A DNA stretch of 64,000 bases from Durusdinium trenchii (lineage: Eukaryota > Sar > Dinophyceae > Suessiales > Symbiodiniaceae): contig CAXAMN010013780.1 in NCBI GenBank assembly GCA_963970005.1, positions 381,668 through 445,667 of the forward strand, read 5' to 3'. Under the pieces are notes generated by a model. It was given only the letters and a program-made list of their open reading frames with translations. It did not search any database and was not told where the DNA came from. Below, in pieces: positions 1 through 11,810 of this stretch. The number at the start of each line of letters is the position of its first letter. Within the stretch, counting starts at the first letter, position 1. A program made the position numbers and the translations under genes.

Positions 1-99
1 GGCCGCGTCTACGCCAACGTTGCGGGCTCGGTCTCGACTTGGCCACCAGAAAGACGAGACATCTTGAGACGAAGCAAAAGCGAGTTGACTGGTGACTGA
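1..99 (+). CDS. Possible 3'-terminal exon cut by the window edge
   Basis: Frame 1 is open from the first base for 32 codons and ends with TGA at 97-99. The translated stretch contains a WPPERR motif and a charged tail. I do not recognise it. The start lies outside the window. A short open frame in GC-rich DNA can arise by chance, so this is only a candidate last exon of a + strand gene. Confidence 0.25.
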   Translation, partial: GRVYANVAGSVSTWPPERRDILRRSKSELTGD

Positions 100-139
100 G
101 GTTGAAATAGGTTGGTGATTGCTGCGTCCAACCTTACAT

Positions 140-290
140 AGCAATGGCCTCCAACCTAAGTAGTAATTAGCGTCCTTGCTCCTAGTAGCGATGCCGGGAG
201 CCCCTAGTAGCTTCTTGTTCCTAGTAGTAAGGCCAGGAGCCCGTAGTAGCGTCCTTGCTCCTAATAGCAATGGCCTCCAACCTCTTGGTC
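140..290 (+). repeat. TAGTAG-word modular repeat, copy 1
   Basis: Direct reading shows a run of 17-22 bp modules. Each begins TAGTAG or TAATAG and ends in one of a small set of words, such as CGATGCC-GGAGCC, CTTCTTGTTCC, TAAGGCCAGGAGCC, CGTCCTTGCTCC and CAATGGCCTCCAACC. The same words recur in other orders near 7.2, 9.1, 9.9, 36.0, 45.8, 49.7 and 61.6 kb. Confidence 0.85.
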
Positions 291-2444
291 GTGCTTTATC
301 ATTTCACCCATGGACCATTTCTGGCCTATGCGGCCTGTGCCTCCTACCTGTTCACGAGGCCACCGAGTCATTTTCCAGCACCGAAGCAACGTGCCGGACC
401 TATGGAGCTGGTTCACGAGGGTGTAGAGATAGAAAAAGAGATGCACTGAACTGGCTGAAGTTAGTAGTTAGTTCCTGTGGTGGAAAGGTCAGCGAGTCAA
501 AGCTCAACCCTCTCACCAGTCCCTGTGTCCCTTCCACCCAAGCAGGAAACGAGCGCAACAAAGATACAACAAAGTTCCGATGTCTTTGTTTGGGCCAATT
601 CAACCTTTGCATCTCTCTCTCTCTCTGTAAACTGCAGAGTGACACAAAAAAAGTGATCTCATGTGTCTCAAGCACTTGGTCTACGTCTTTCCCAACTGCA
701 GGTGCCAAATCAAGCATGGCCTTGGCACCTTGGCTTTGCACAGTTTGTCTTGGCCAATCAGGTGGTTCTACACTTGCATCATTCCTTCTCTACATAGCCC
801 ATTGTTCTTGGACCCAGTTGGGACCTGATGGATTTGACCAGCTTTGCGAACGATCGGTGTTGAAGAGAGGGACCCTTGAAAGAGGGAGAGATCGGTGTTG
901 AAGCCCCATGCTCCACGTGAAGGCCCCAACTGCAGAGGATGCTGCAGTCGATGCTCGTCCAGAATCTGAGTGTGTCATGAGCCCCAGGGTGTGGTAGGAA
1001 GGCAACGGACCAATATGGATTCAATGGATCAGTCGGACTGGGATTTGATAAACAACTTGAAGATTCGTTGCAAGTGATAGAGTGAGGATTTTGATATATT
1101 TTCACATCTGAAATGTGCGAATTCTCCCTTTGCCACCACGTGATATCACGTGCCACTCCGCCCCGAGGCCCGTTCAGGCGCTCGAGGCCAGGCAATGTGA
1201 CGCGTCAGCGCCATGTGACACGTCGGCGTGCCGCGTCAGCCCGTCCGCGTGCCACTTCCTTTTGTACTGTGCAGGTGGCGCGACAGCTGGGGGCCGCAGG
1301 AAACAGTTTTTTTTTTCATTTTTGTGTTTGATCCTCCACAACTTCAATTTCGGCTGCTTTGATCGGCAATCTGCAGGAATTGGCCACAAGTGCAGAATCT
1401 TTCCTCCTAGAGAGTCTTCTCAAGCACCACAGCCCCCCAGGTTCGGTGGCGAACGGTCTGGACCTTGAGGGGAAGATGGCCGCGCCTTCCCCGAAGATTT
1501 GGGATAAGGAGACCCCGCAATTGAAGCCCAATACTCTGATCGCACGATTGAAACACATACCAATTATATAAATCTATATAATTGATCGACTAGTCATTAA
1601 TATCAAATACATTCAAAAACAAAAAACACATCTAATTATAAATATATATATATAAATATGTAATGTACGTTACTATATACCTGTCCCGTTTCAGCCACCA
1701 GGAATGTTCCCGCTCCCAGTTGCCAAATTATGCGAAAGTTGGTCGTCACGGTCCGGCAGTCGAGGCGAACGCCCCGAGACCGGCCAAAGCCTCGATGGTT
1801 CAAACCGTCGCTCAAAGGATCCAATTACAGCTAAAAGCTGGAAGGATTGGTAGGGCCCCACAACGATCCGCTCGCAGAACGCCAGCTTCACCAAGGCATC
1901 CTCTGGAACATGCCAGTCTGCGCGAGGACCGCAAAGAGGCGGCAAGAATGCCTTGCCTCCGATGACTCAACAAGCATCGAGCCACTTGGTGAACAATGGT
2001 GAAGGGATGGTTCTCCATGTATGCAGATGTATGCAGGGTTTGACTCTGCAGAGAACTAGGTTTCCACCCTCAGTCGGTTTTGACATTGACATGTGTAGCA
2101 GGATGACACACGCTGATGCTGCTGCTCCATGGAAACAACCAACGTAGTTCCAGTTTCCCTCAGTTGAAGAGTTGCAGTTGAAGACTTATGATTGGAGCAT
2201 ATCGGAGCACCTGCCAGCACAGCCACATCATTGGAATAGTTTCTATCTGGTCTGCGTGGCCGCAGCTGACCACAGCCACCCAAAGAAGCATACTGTTTGA
2301 ACTTTAGTCAGGAGAAACAGGGCACACCAGAAGCTTTAAAGGGGCTCAGATCTAAACTGCAGACACATTGAGCTGGGATAGGGTACCACAAACATGTCGA
2401 TGGCATAGACTCGACCCTTCGATTCCAGACGATGCACAGCTCAG
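291..2444. other. Repeat-rich stretch with no supported gene
   Basis: Open frames exist on both strands, including a 241-codon one that begins inside the TAGTAG-word repeat. None shows a domain, splice context or codon pattern that I can support. The stretch holds a (CT)n run near 602-617 and an AT-rich tract at about 1560-1680. Confidence 0.5.
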
Positions 2445-2575
2445 GTCATGTTTCACCTAAGAAGCCGCTGACGCTTGCAAAGCACACGAGCTCTGAGAAA
2501 GCCTCGAGTGCTGCGCCGCAAGCAGCTCCCTCAGCATCCAGGGAGGAGGCCAAGCCAAAGATGCTGGCGAAGCAG
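2445..2575 (+). CDS. Candidate internal exon, Ala/Lys/Ser-rich
   Basis: An acceptor ending CTCAG at 2444 and a donor GTGAGG at 2576 bound a 131-nt open segment. It encodes a low-complexity Ala, Ser, Glu and Lys-rich peptide of the kind found in linkers of large dinoflagellate proteins. No domain is recognised. The good donor and a reading frame that is open throughout support an exon. An antisense frame also spans it, but it lacks splice signals. Confidence 0.4.
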
Positions 2576-2904
2576 GTGAGGGGGCCGACTTGATGCGTGG
2601 ATGCTGTATTAGCTGAGGGGTTCTTGATGTATTTGGGCTTCATCCCCCTCGGGACCGAACATCGACCGCCAGGCTTCACAGTCAAGCCGAGCGCAACAGC
2701 CAAGTGCTAAGACGGGATGAAACAGCCGCTTCTTCAGATAACCCTCTGGGACAATCCACATACAGCATCATACAGCCACTACTAGTAGCCACTGAGCACC
2801 TGATGCTAGCCAGATCTAGCCAGCCTTTAGATGGAGGGGAGGTATAGCCTCTTGAAAGGCTCTTACAACTTGGGTGCTAGCTGCATGTGGCTGTGCTTGC
2901 TTAT

Positions 2905-3060
2905 GTCTACGGTGCTGCTGCTGCTGCTTGCTGCTTGCTGTTTGCTGCTTGCTGCTTGCTGCTCTGCTGCTTTGCTGCTGCTGTTGGTGTTGCTGCTGAG
3001 TTGTTGCTGCTTCTGGTTTGCTGGTTTGCTACTGGCTTGCTGCTGATCTTGCGCTGCTGG
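2905..3060 (+). repeat. CTG/TGC-rich microsatellite
   Basis: Imperfect runs of GCTGCT and GCTTGCTG. The run reads as poly-Leu/Ala/Cys on + and poly-Gln/Ala/Ser on -. The open frames through it are composition artefacts. It is a smaller relative of the large CTG block at 51.5-52.5 kb. Confidence 0.85.
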
Positions 3061-4183
3061 TTGCCTCCCTTTTCTCAAGTTGCATTCACTGCTTGGAATG
3101 CACACCACGAACAAAATAGTTTTGGCACCACCGCATATCATAAAACAATTCCCAGTATGACAATTGATTATATTGCCTACATGGCAAGGGCATGGGCCAT
3201 TGCACCTCAAGTTTTAAACTAGGAGAAGTTGCGGACCTTTGACCCTCGCTGTTTCTCGGCCAGCGCCCTGGATCTAAGGTCATCTCTATCAGAGACGTCC
3301 CTCCGGTCAACGGCCCAACTTCCGCAGGATCTGTCATCAGCTTGTCATTTCTCAAGCAACAAAAGGAGCTGAGGCCGTTTGTTTGTGCGTGTGTGTTCAA
3401 GCACAGTTTCTATTGTTGTGTGTAGCAGGCTGACAAAAGTTGATGGGTGTCCTGTCCTTGCATTGCTCTCTTGGTGGTGGTTTTTGATTTTTGGCGGGTT
3501 TTAACTTGCATTGCACATTCATGTTGTTTCTTGATGTTGCACCATTGATGAGCTGGGAGTCCTTTTAAACGTTGCGCTTCTAGCTTGGACCACGGCTTTC
3601 AATCTGTAGACATCATCGTCGTCGCGGTGACAATCGTCATTGCTCCAGGACCCTGCGCTGCATTCAGTGGCTGAGCGGCTCAACCAAGCGCTTGTGGTGG
3701 GCAGTCATCTGTGCGAAACAACATGCTTGTGTAATGTAGTGGCAACTAAGACTCTTTGACTCTAGGCCCTTGACTCTGTCAAATAGATTCAAGTAGTAAC
3801 ACAGAATAACGCGGACCTATTGTGCGTCATTTAGGCAGCTTCAAATCTTCAAAACAAATGAATCAATTAGCTTATGCGGCTTGTGAATTTGTTCGTTCTA
3901 AGTTTCGCATGCCCCACCATTCCTTCATGCTTGATGACTTGCATGAAGTGCATGCTTCTTCTAGAAATAGTTTCCCCTCAAGCCAGGCTTTCACGCAAAA
4001 GAAGGCAACTCGTGGCTCCGGGCCCAGCTGGTCGCAATTCTTTGCAGAGGCGCGAGAGTGGCGCAAAAGCCAGCAGGTTGATTCGATTTTGTGGTGTTTG
4101 ACGTCTGCACTGCTTGAGCACTTGGCTTGGGTGATCCAATCAGTTCCAGTGACTCATGATGACTCTTGTTGTCCGACCGACAG

Positions 4184-4269
4184 AACGCTGCGGATGGAAG
4201 TGGCATGATCTCCTTCGAGGAGCTGGATATTGCCCCTGGCTCAGCCACTGACGCTGGAGATTTGCTGAA
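4184..4269 (+). CDS. Candidate exon carrying an EF-hand-like loop
   Basis: After an acceptor ending CGACAG at 4183 the frame reads a loop of the form AADGSGMISFEE. This matches EF-hand loop positions 3 (D), 5 (S), 6 (G), 8 (I) and 12 (E). Position 1 is Ala where Asp is expected, so calcium binding through this loop is doubtful unless the exon boundary differs. A possible donor GTGCAAG follows at 4270, although the frame stays open further. Two other isolated EF-hand exons occur at 34.2 and 61.9 kb. The upstream partner exon (about 3.98-4.08 kb) is unclear. Confidence 0.4.
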
Positions 4270-4845
4270 GTGCAAGATTTCAAGAAACAAGGAGAGTTGG
4301 TATAGTCAGTGTAGTCCAGTAATTCACAGATGTGAGCTCTTGTAGATGTTCAATTGCTTTCACTGGCTTCTTGCACTGACTGAAGTGCACAGGTCATGCG
4401 CACCAACGTGCGTAGCTGCGTCACGTTTCAAACATCAATCATGTTGGATTTCCATATGGCTTAGTGCTAGGGATGGATTGTGGCTGTGTGGCTCAGGCTT
4501 TTCACGCAGGGATCGAACAGCGATCCCCTTTTGTAGCGTAAACATGCATCAATGGCCGCTGTAGCTGTACGCCCACAGGCCCAAGGGGCCAGAGGAATTT
4601 TTCACGTGCGATGGTGCTGATAGAAGAGGCTGAGCAGCCCCTTGGCACATCCGCCAATTCAACGGTTTCTTTGAACCTTGTTGATAGCACATTATAAGCA
4701 CACTTTTATAGACCGCTTTGCCATTATATATATTGTAAGTGTGTAAGCATTTTTGCGATATTTTGTGCAAACAGTTGGGAAAACCAAACTTGTCAGAGAT
4801 ACAGAGAGCTATATATATATATATTTGGTTGTGTTTTTTTTCCAG

Positions 4846-4985
4846 AGCACCACCCGGACTGACAACTGTTCAACCCAGAGGCTCGATGAAAGAGATGCAG
4901 GCATGTTGCCCAGAGAAGATGCGCCGACTTTTAAGCTAATTCGCTTCGGATTTTTCCGAGGAGGCCAAATGGACGACATGGGGAG
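4846..4985 (+). CDS. Candidate internal exon of unknown gene (followed by exon at 5135)
   Basis: A long T-run and TTCCAG acceptor (4834-4845) and a consensus donor GTAAG at 4986 frame a 140-nt open segment. The peptide includes a FKLIRFGFFRGGQ stretch. Joined to the acidic exon at 5135, the frame stays open if one G of the boundary is assigned to the intron. That makes the splice position ambiguous by one base. A (GA)n run lies in the 149-150 nt intron. I recognise no family. Confidence 0.5.
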
Positions 4986-5134
4986 GTAAGAGCAGATGTC
5001 AGAGCGAAACTGCATTTGCTGCGCGTGAGAGAGAGAGAGAGAGAGAGAGCGTTGCACTGCCAACGTGCACGTTTGCTGACATGGCATTTTCATTTTTAGA
5101 GCTAGCGCTTCGGACATTCCTTGAGTGTTCACAG

Positions 5135-5360
5135 GCGAAGCTGATGCAGCAGCTGCCCCAGAGCACTATGAGCATGATGCTCCTGTAGAAGAACTTGAAG
5201 GAGTCGAGGGCGAAGAATCTGTGGGCGACGATGCAGATGCAGCGGATGAGCAAAGTGACGACCGACCTGAAGCCGAATCTTCACTTCCAGAACTTGAGAA
5301 GCAAGACGAGAGCGAAGAGAAATCTCCTGTCTTTGGAAGTGGTGACTCGGTTGCACGGAG
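5135..5360 (+). CDS. Candidate exon encoding an acidic low-complexity segment
   Basis: It starts after TTCACAG and ends before GTGATT. The segment is dominated by Glu, Asp and Ala over about 75 residues, as in disordered acidic linkers. The phase is compatible with the exon ending at 4985. No catalytic motif is visible, so function cannot be assigned. Confidence 0.45.
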
Positions 5361-6258
5361 GTGATTGATGTTTCTTACCTAAATATATAATTAGTTTGAT
5401 ATGATTTATATATATATATGTTTTGTTATGTTCTTGAGCATTGATTTTTTCAGCATTCTTATAAGTAGTGGTGGCCTGGCGGTATCGCACGGTAACACAA
5501 TAGTGTGAATGGATTATGGATAATCCACGATTCAGCTGGAGAAACTGCCCCATTCGGGGTGGGCATTGAGAAGTCTTTTTCGGGGGGCCACCAGTGCTTT
5601 GCTAGGGCTGGACCTCCTTTCCGGATCTGAAGGAGCCGAGCTTCAGGAGGCAGAGGCACGAAATATGATGGACACAGGATGGAAAGATCATGGCCCCTTG
5701 CATTTGCTTTTCTGATGTGTTTTGATCATAGTAGGTTTGGGACTCGGTCAGGGTCAGGGGAAAACTGCATGGGTGCGGTGCACTGTCTCCTCGGAAGCCG
5801 ATGCTGATGTGCTGTGTGATCCCAGGCGCCCAAGGAGGCCAAGGCCCACAGTGACATGCTGCGTCAGGACTCTTAGATTGATAAAGACGGAGACAGAACA
5901 GCAGTCTGATAGACAGATTAGCAGATAAATGTAGATACTATAATTGGCTGCTGCAGGTCATGAATCCTTTCTGCAAAGGAACAACGCAAGAGCGGCCACA
6001 CATGTGAGAACGCACACACACACACAACCTTGATTGCCTATGGCCCAGGTGAAGCCCTGGAATACCTAGCTCAAGCCCAGCGCTCTTTGTGCAATCTCGG
6101 GGCTGAGGCCCCATGGCTGAAATGCTGTGCGTGAAGTCATGCAGGCAAGTCACTTTGAGTCATGCACATGAATGCACAAATTTGGGCACATTCTGAATTT
6201 CAGCCTGTGGGTTCAGGCGGTCCTGTCTCCTTTCTACTTTTGGGGCCACACGCCTCAG
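5361..6258. other. Non-coding stretch with AT and CA microsatellites
   Basis: It contains (TA)n at about 5407-5420 and a (CA)n run near 6013-6027. Short frames on both strands have no recognisable content. Confidence 0.4.
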
Positions 6259-6381
6259 TTTTGCCTCGCACATGCTGAGGTTAGCGCGGAAAGCCTTGAG
6301 CGATTGTACGCAGCGAAGCGTTTGCTGCGAGAGGACTTGGAGGCATGCGACAAACCCGTCACACACATATTGTGCAGATAG
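6259..6381 (+). CDS. Candidate exon, charged helical segment
   Basis: An acceptor ending CCTCAG at 6258 opens a frame encoding an alternating Glu, Leu and Arg stretch (SLERLYAAKRLLRED) of coiled-coil character. The frame runs to a stop at 6379. It resembles the charged helical exons at 9.0-9.3 and 9.8 kb. They may belong to one long coiled-coil gene, but no continuous splice model could be built. Confidence 0.35.
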   Translation, partial: FCLAHAEVSAESLERLYAAKRLLREDLEACDKPVTHILCR

Positions 6382-7206
6382 ACCAGCAATATCCACTACT
6401 GTAATATATGATAATATATGTATATATCAAACATAATATAAATCAAACATATTACATCATATTACTGTAATATCAATTCAACCATTCCGGGGCCCGGACC
6501 ATGCTTCTCCTTGTCGACGTGTTCCACAACGGTTTGACAGATCGCATCGACATGCACTGTCGATGGGCGCTTGCAGGCGGGCAGGGGCGGGGCATTGAAT
6601 TTGTTGGTGTCAATTGGACTTGTCCATGGCATGCGACATGCAACATGTCTATTTTTCAAATGCCCTTGACTTGACTACTTACTTTGTACCGGCGTACTGT
6701 TACGCACATAAAGTCATGGCTTTGGCAGTCAATGCAAGGTTTGCAGCCTTCAATCACTTGTGAAGCGTTTCATGCGTTTTAATTCGAGTCTTCCTGCCTG
6801 GGGATCTTAGCCAGTTGTGCTGTTTGCTTTTGGTTGCCTATGAGTTAAGGAACATGGCAAAAAGCTGCAGGTTCCAAATTGGGGTGCCATTGTTCAGCCT
6901 TTGGCAGGCCTTGCTGAAGCAACACTCAGAGGCCAAATCAGATTTACGCTTTGGGATGTGTTTCTGTATCATGCGGGTTTGGACCGATCACTTTTGATGA
7001 AAGAGGCTCAAGTTCAAACACAAGAGAAACTGAGAAGCTGAACTCGAGGGTGTTGAACTTAATCTTCAATCCCACCCAGAATGGACCTAATTATCCCTAC
7101 AATGCTGCTAAGCCTAAGCAAGCCAGTCGACAACATTGCCATACTTCCACAAACCATGACGGGTAACTATGTCTTTTTCCACAGGATCCACAGGGTGTGT
7201 TTTAAG

Positions 7207-7312
7207 GGGGGGGTAGAGGAAGCTACTAGGAACAAGAAGCTATTAGGGGCTCCTGGCATCCCTACTGGCTCCTGGCGGTACTACTAGGAGCAAGTAGGTA
7301 CTAGGAACAAGG
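7207..7312 (-). repeat. TAGTAG-word modular repeat, inverted copy
   Basis: It contains reverse complements of the words in copy 1: GCTACTAGGAACAAGAAGC, GGGGCTCCTGGCATC and CTACTAGGAGCAAG. It follows a G-run at 7207-7213. Confidence 0.85.
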
Positions 7313-7686
7313 TTGCATTTGGAGCCGGCCGCCAGGCTTTGGAGGAGAGCAGATGTGCAGAGGAGAAGTGTGAGGGACTCGATGTTGAGAACTGTTTGGA
7401 AGCCTTGACCGGCCGGTTTGATTGGACCGAACGATAGTTGAGGGGTCAGCCTGTGCACTGGTGCATTCAGTTATGCTTATCTACATAACCACACTGGCGC
7501 CACATGAGACATGAAGGGACCCGCAGCCCCTTGATCATCGAAATAAGCAAAGCTCGCTGGGCTCTTGTGACATTTTTTAGACATGAGACATTGAGGCAGC
7601 ATGCAGCATGAAGCAACTTGAGGCAGCATGAGGCAACCCTCGCCTGCTGAAAAGCCCCATGCTTCATCCAACATGTATCCTCCAAG

Positions 7687-7850
7687 GCCAGGCTGAAAAG
7701 CCTGAGCTCCTCATGCTACAAAGAAGCATTGCGGAGATCCACCGCCGGATGCACTCGACCCTCGGATGCACTTGCCAGACCTGTCGGAATCCGTTGCATA
7801 AGAGCGCTGCATTCATGTGTTGGCATGCTCCAAGCCCTGGCAAACGATAG
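7687..7850 (+). CDS. Candidate exon with CxCxxC motif
   Basis: An open frame follows an AAG acceptor and contains a helical, Leu/Glu-rich start, then CTCQTC and further Cys and His residues before a stop at 7848. The Cys spacing is suggestive of metal binding but too short to name a family. Boundaries are uncertain. Confidence 0.25.
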
Positions 7851-9041
7851 GGGACTCACAAAAAACGACACCCTTTAGGTTCCAAAACAGTGGGAAACGA
7901 TAGGGCTCACAAATATGACGATGCAACAGCCGCACATGCTAAATTTTGACCGTACTTCATGTGAACAAACTGACCTGGCGTGTTGCGTTTTGTTGCTCTC
8001 AGACCGAAGCCGAGCAAGTCAGCACGGGAGGACTGCCAGCCCTTTTGAATCGAGAGGGTGACTCATGTGACCGGGACATTGGCTAACCTTTGCTGGCTGC
8101 TGGAGGATGTGGACGGAACTTCCCCTAGGCGCTCGGGCACAAACTTCAGCAGCGTGAGCATATGCTGTGTAATAAAGGCACGGAATGGCTCATGCATAGC
8201 TACGTACTGTGAAGTAGACATCATATATAGTATATATATATACATTCATGTGATGCCATGTTTGCAGCATTTGCACTTTGATGTATGTGTATGGCATGCC
8301 TATAGCTATATATAATTGCCTATATATAATATGTAATTATATATATATACATATCAACATGTCCTTGCATGTGAGCATGTCAGTATATGCATTGGGCTGT
8401 ATCATAGTGGCAATGGCTGTCAAAGGCAACGCTTTTGTTATGTTGTATATACCGCCTCGTAGTGCTGTGCATAATGTGCATGACGCATAGCTTCACAACT
8501 GATGAGCCTAAGCAATCTGCATTTGGGCAACTATATGCCCCATGCATGAATTTTGTTCTCTTGCGCTGGTGTAGGAATGCAGACGTTTCGGGGTGTTGGG
8601 AAGATACACCCAAGCAAGCCTTTGGCAATAAACAGCCCAAGCAACATTGCCTATCATCGTCAACATTAAGTTGGTTAGCGCAACAGCGTGCAGACACTTG
8701 TGGAAGACAACGTGCACCCGGTTCATGGCCTTTTCTTCATGCGCATCGATGCATGTCCTCTCCTGTTGATTGACATCACTTGAAGCGGAGGCAACTCAGG
8801 AAAGTGGCATCGCATGACTCGGGCTTCACACAACACATGGAGATCCCAGACTCTCATGCAGGATTATGCATCAAGTTGGGTCCGAAGGACAATAACTTTC
8901 CCGCATTTTGTCAAGGTCGACTCGGCTGCAGGCACTGGAGGAGGCCGGCTAACTGTTTGGTGTTTTGAGATTCTGCTTTGTCTAACAGCTCTAACGGTCT
9001 TTGTGTCTCTACCATTTCTGGCTGCTTTCTGCCTCGGTGAG

Positions 9042-9122
9042 GCGGTGGAGAAACGCTCGACACACGCGGAAGTAGCAAAGGAAAAGCTCTTGTCAGAGGA
9101 CTACTGGCATAGTATCTTCTAG
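9042..9122 (+). CDS. Candidate exon, coiled-coil-like
   Basis: The frame begins AVEKRSTHAEVAKEKL after a GTGAG acceptor and runs into a TAG that lies inside the TAGTAG-word repeat. The charged heptad-like composition matches the exon at 9218. The repeat at 9119-9166 would then lie in the intron between them. The donor is not clear. Confidence 0.35.
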   Translation, partial: AVEKRSTHAEVAKEKLLSEDYWHSIF

Positions 9123-9166
9123 TAGCGTCCTTGCTCCTAGTAGCGATGCCAGCAGCCCCTAGTAGC
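9119..9166 (+). repeat. TAGTAG-word modular repeat, short copy
   Basis: Three modules in the order CGTCCTTGCTCC, CGATGCCAGCAGCCCC, then TAGTAGC. The vocabulary is identical to the copy at the window start. Confidence 0.85.
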
Positions 9167-9217
9167 AGAAAAGCTCTTTGAGCTGCATGCTCAGACTTGG
9201 CTGAAATCCGCCCGCAG

Positions 9218-9295
9218 GATGCCCTGCTTTCGGCCAATCTGAATGTTGCAAAGAATGTGCTCAAAGAGGCGGAAGAAGGGGAGTCGCAAAGTTGA
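9218..9295 (+). CDS. Candidate terminal exon, coiled-coil-like
   Basis: An acceptor CCCGCAG at 9217 opens a frame reading DALLSANLNVAKNVLKEAEE and ending in TGA at 9293-9295. The composition is that of a helical coiled coil. It lies just downstream of the similar segment at 9042. Product unknown. Confidence 0.4.
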   Translation, partial: DALLSANLNVAKNVLKEAEEGESQS

Positions 9296-9818
9296 GACAA
9301 GACTCCTAAGAAGTATTATATAATTAGTGTGAAAGAGTGCTTCAATAGGTAGCGATTTGTAGTGTAGCTCATAGCAGACACGGGAAAGCGCACCATCCTT
9401 CACACAAGTGTCCAGCTTAATTATATTCAAACATTCGGCTGATTTGCCTAGCCATTGCCAGCACAATCATTCTGAAAAAGCCACATACATCAATGTTGGT
9501 GCCGAAAGTGGGGAAGTGGGGTTGCAATTCAATTCGATGCAGACACATCAACAGCCACATCTATTTAGATTGGTTTCCCGAAAGACGTTGGCAAAACATC
9601 AACCTTGACCTCACACCACTGCCCCTCTTCTTTGGAGCACCAGCTGGCGCTTGATTGAAAGGCGATTGAAAGGGTAAGTGCCTGCCGCATAGAGAGACGT
9701 TTTGGTAGTGTCCTACTTAAGCTAATCATAGACCTCTTGCAATGTATATAGTATATAGTTATATTTAGTATACATAGATAACCTATCATAATTCAGCCTT
9801 AGAGTGACTCTTGTCCAG

Positions 9819-9898
9819 GCTGTCCTCGAAGGTCAACGCTTGGAAGAGATGAGGGATGAAGCAGCAGCAGAAGTCTTTCGAGCTTGCCGAGCGCAAGG
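9819..9898 (+). CDS. Candidate exon, coiled-coil-like
   Basis: An acceptor TTGTCCAG at 9818 and a possible donor GTTCCC at 9899 bound a frame with EGQRLEEMRDEAAAEVF. This is strongly helical and acidic. A tandem minisatellite starts immediately at the donor side. Confidence 0.4.
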
Positions 9899-10088
9899 GT
9901 TCCCAGATGGAAGGCCATTGCTATTATTAGGTTCGAGGCCACTGCTTTTAAATTGGAGGCCATTGCTATTATATAAATTGGAGGCCATCGCTATTAGGTT
10001 GGAGGCCATCGCTATTGGGTTGGAGGCGCTATTAGGTTGGAGGCCACGCTATTAGGTTGGAGGCCATCGCTGTTAGTTAAGGTTCCCT
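9899..10088 (+). repeat. 21-bp minisatellite, ATTAGGTTGGAGGCCATCGCT
   Basis: About eight imperfect head-to-tail units reading TTGGAGGCCATCGCTATTAGG with A/G and length variation. The unit is the reverse complement of the CCTCCAACC module in the TAGTAG-word repeat at 140-290, so the two families share origin. Confidence 0.85.
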
Positions 10089-11445
10089 AATAGGAACCAA
10101 ATATTTGCCAAGGCTTCCAAGGCCGGATGAAGCCTGTGCCACTGGATCCCATGGACATGGTCCCACCAAGTCCCACCGGATGTCGACAGGATTTGGTGTG
10201 CCTGTGTTCCTCCATGGTGTGACTGGTGGCCACTGAGGCTTGCACAACTGTCGCACTTAGAACTGCTTGGCAAGCAGCAACCGAAGAGGCGCGAGTGCCG
10301 AAATAAATTCATTACATAATTACATATATATATAGTGTTGAATCAAGCAAACAAACATCAGCCTCCAGAAGAGCGACATATTTGGGTCCCAGTGAGCCAG
10401 GATAAAGCTCTGTAGACATGACATGACACGACACGACATGACTGGCAAGAGTTGTGTCAGAAGAACTTTGCCTTTGCAAAGCGCTGTATGAGATTAAGCA
10501 AGTCTCTTGGCCCTGTTGTGGTGAGCGTCCCATAAGTTGATGCATAACCAAATCATTGCGACATTGCTTTGATGACCGCCGCTCAAGTGCTCGAATGCAC
10601 GAGAGAGGTTGTATACGCTCCACACTTTTGGTGATCGACAATTGAACATGACTTGTGACAGGTATCAGAAGGCCTGGCCTGTCTTCACACTCACTGCAGG
10701 AGTGGCTTACTTGCTACTGCCTGCACTCCTTAGGGGTTCGGGTTTGTGTTGCAACAAAGCTCCATTCAGTCAAGCTCCGTCTAATGTAGGATCTCATCAC
10801 ATTAGCTTATTCATTGGCAGCCAAGCCATCTAATTAGTCACTGAACACTCATGCGAGTCAGCATGACTTTTGGCAGAATGGTGACGACGGTCGTGTGTGA
10901 AAACCGGTCATTGTTGAGCGAGACCGTCAAGAAGACCCGTGTTTGACGCAGTACGTGTCACAGTGTGGCACTTGTGAGATGTTTCATCCTAACTCGTCCT
11001 GGGTTGGTTCTTGGGACCAAAGCTGCTTGGCCCTTTTGAAGGTGAAAGAACTCGACAACTTCCTTGCAACCAGTGCTGCAGCACCCTGGCGCCTCAGTGC
11101 CCTACACCAGCCTCCTCAGCCTCGGCCTGAGGGCATGGGCATGAGTGATTGGAATCAATCATATTGTGTTTATATATATATATATAATCTACAAACATCT
11201 GATATCAATACATGCACAACGACATGCTTTTGCACCAGCAACCAAGCAGGCCACTTCAGATGCCGAAAGCTAGGCCTTAATGAGCCTGAATGCAAGTGTT
11301 GAACAGGTTGCGTGAAGGCCCACCTGAGGCGTTGTTTCTTTGCCCTTGCCCATCCTGGTCCTCATTGCCACCTGTGACCTGTGTACCCTTGACTTTCCAG
11401 CTGGGCAACCTGCACTCAGGACGGGATCCGTAGGAACCACTTCAG
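10089..11445. other. Stretch without a supported gene
   Basis: It contains a short (TA)n run at 10323-10333, another at 11169-11185, and a run of ACATGACACG words near 10417-10441. Small frames on both strands have no domain or splice support. Confidence 0.4.
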
Positions 11446-11507
11446 CCACCGCTGCGCTGCTGGATCCCGAAGCCTACAGACTGAATCGCGACAGTGCAAC
11501 TGCTCAG
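11446..11507 (+). CDS. Candidate short exon
   Basis: A 62-nt open segment between an acceptor CACTTCAG and a donor-like GTCCTC. It encodes a peptide around ALLDPEAYRLNRDSATAQ. Short length limits confidence. Confidence 0.25.
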
Positions 11508-11810
11508 GTCCTCCTCATGAATGTCATGGGTACACATTCTTACCATGCTCAGCTTAGGTGTTGATGGATTTTGGAGATTAGAGATCATAAACAGCACTGA
11601 TGAACACATGAACAGTTTTTGCTGGCTTGATTCCATTAATTTACGTACCCCCCCCCCAAAACCAACACTTTCAGACAAATAGGGGAGGTGGGGGGTACCA
11701 ACAAATCTGAATCTGCAATGTGCATATGGTGTCTGATCAAAATGCTAAATGAACATCCTCCTACATCTGATCAAATATATATATTTAATATAAACTATAT
11801 ACTGGTGGAT

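Noticed and set aside
176-901. A 241-codon plus frame near the window start
   Set aside because: It begins inside the TAGTAG-word repeat and continues through low-complexity DNA with no domain or splice context.
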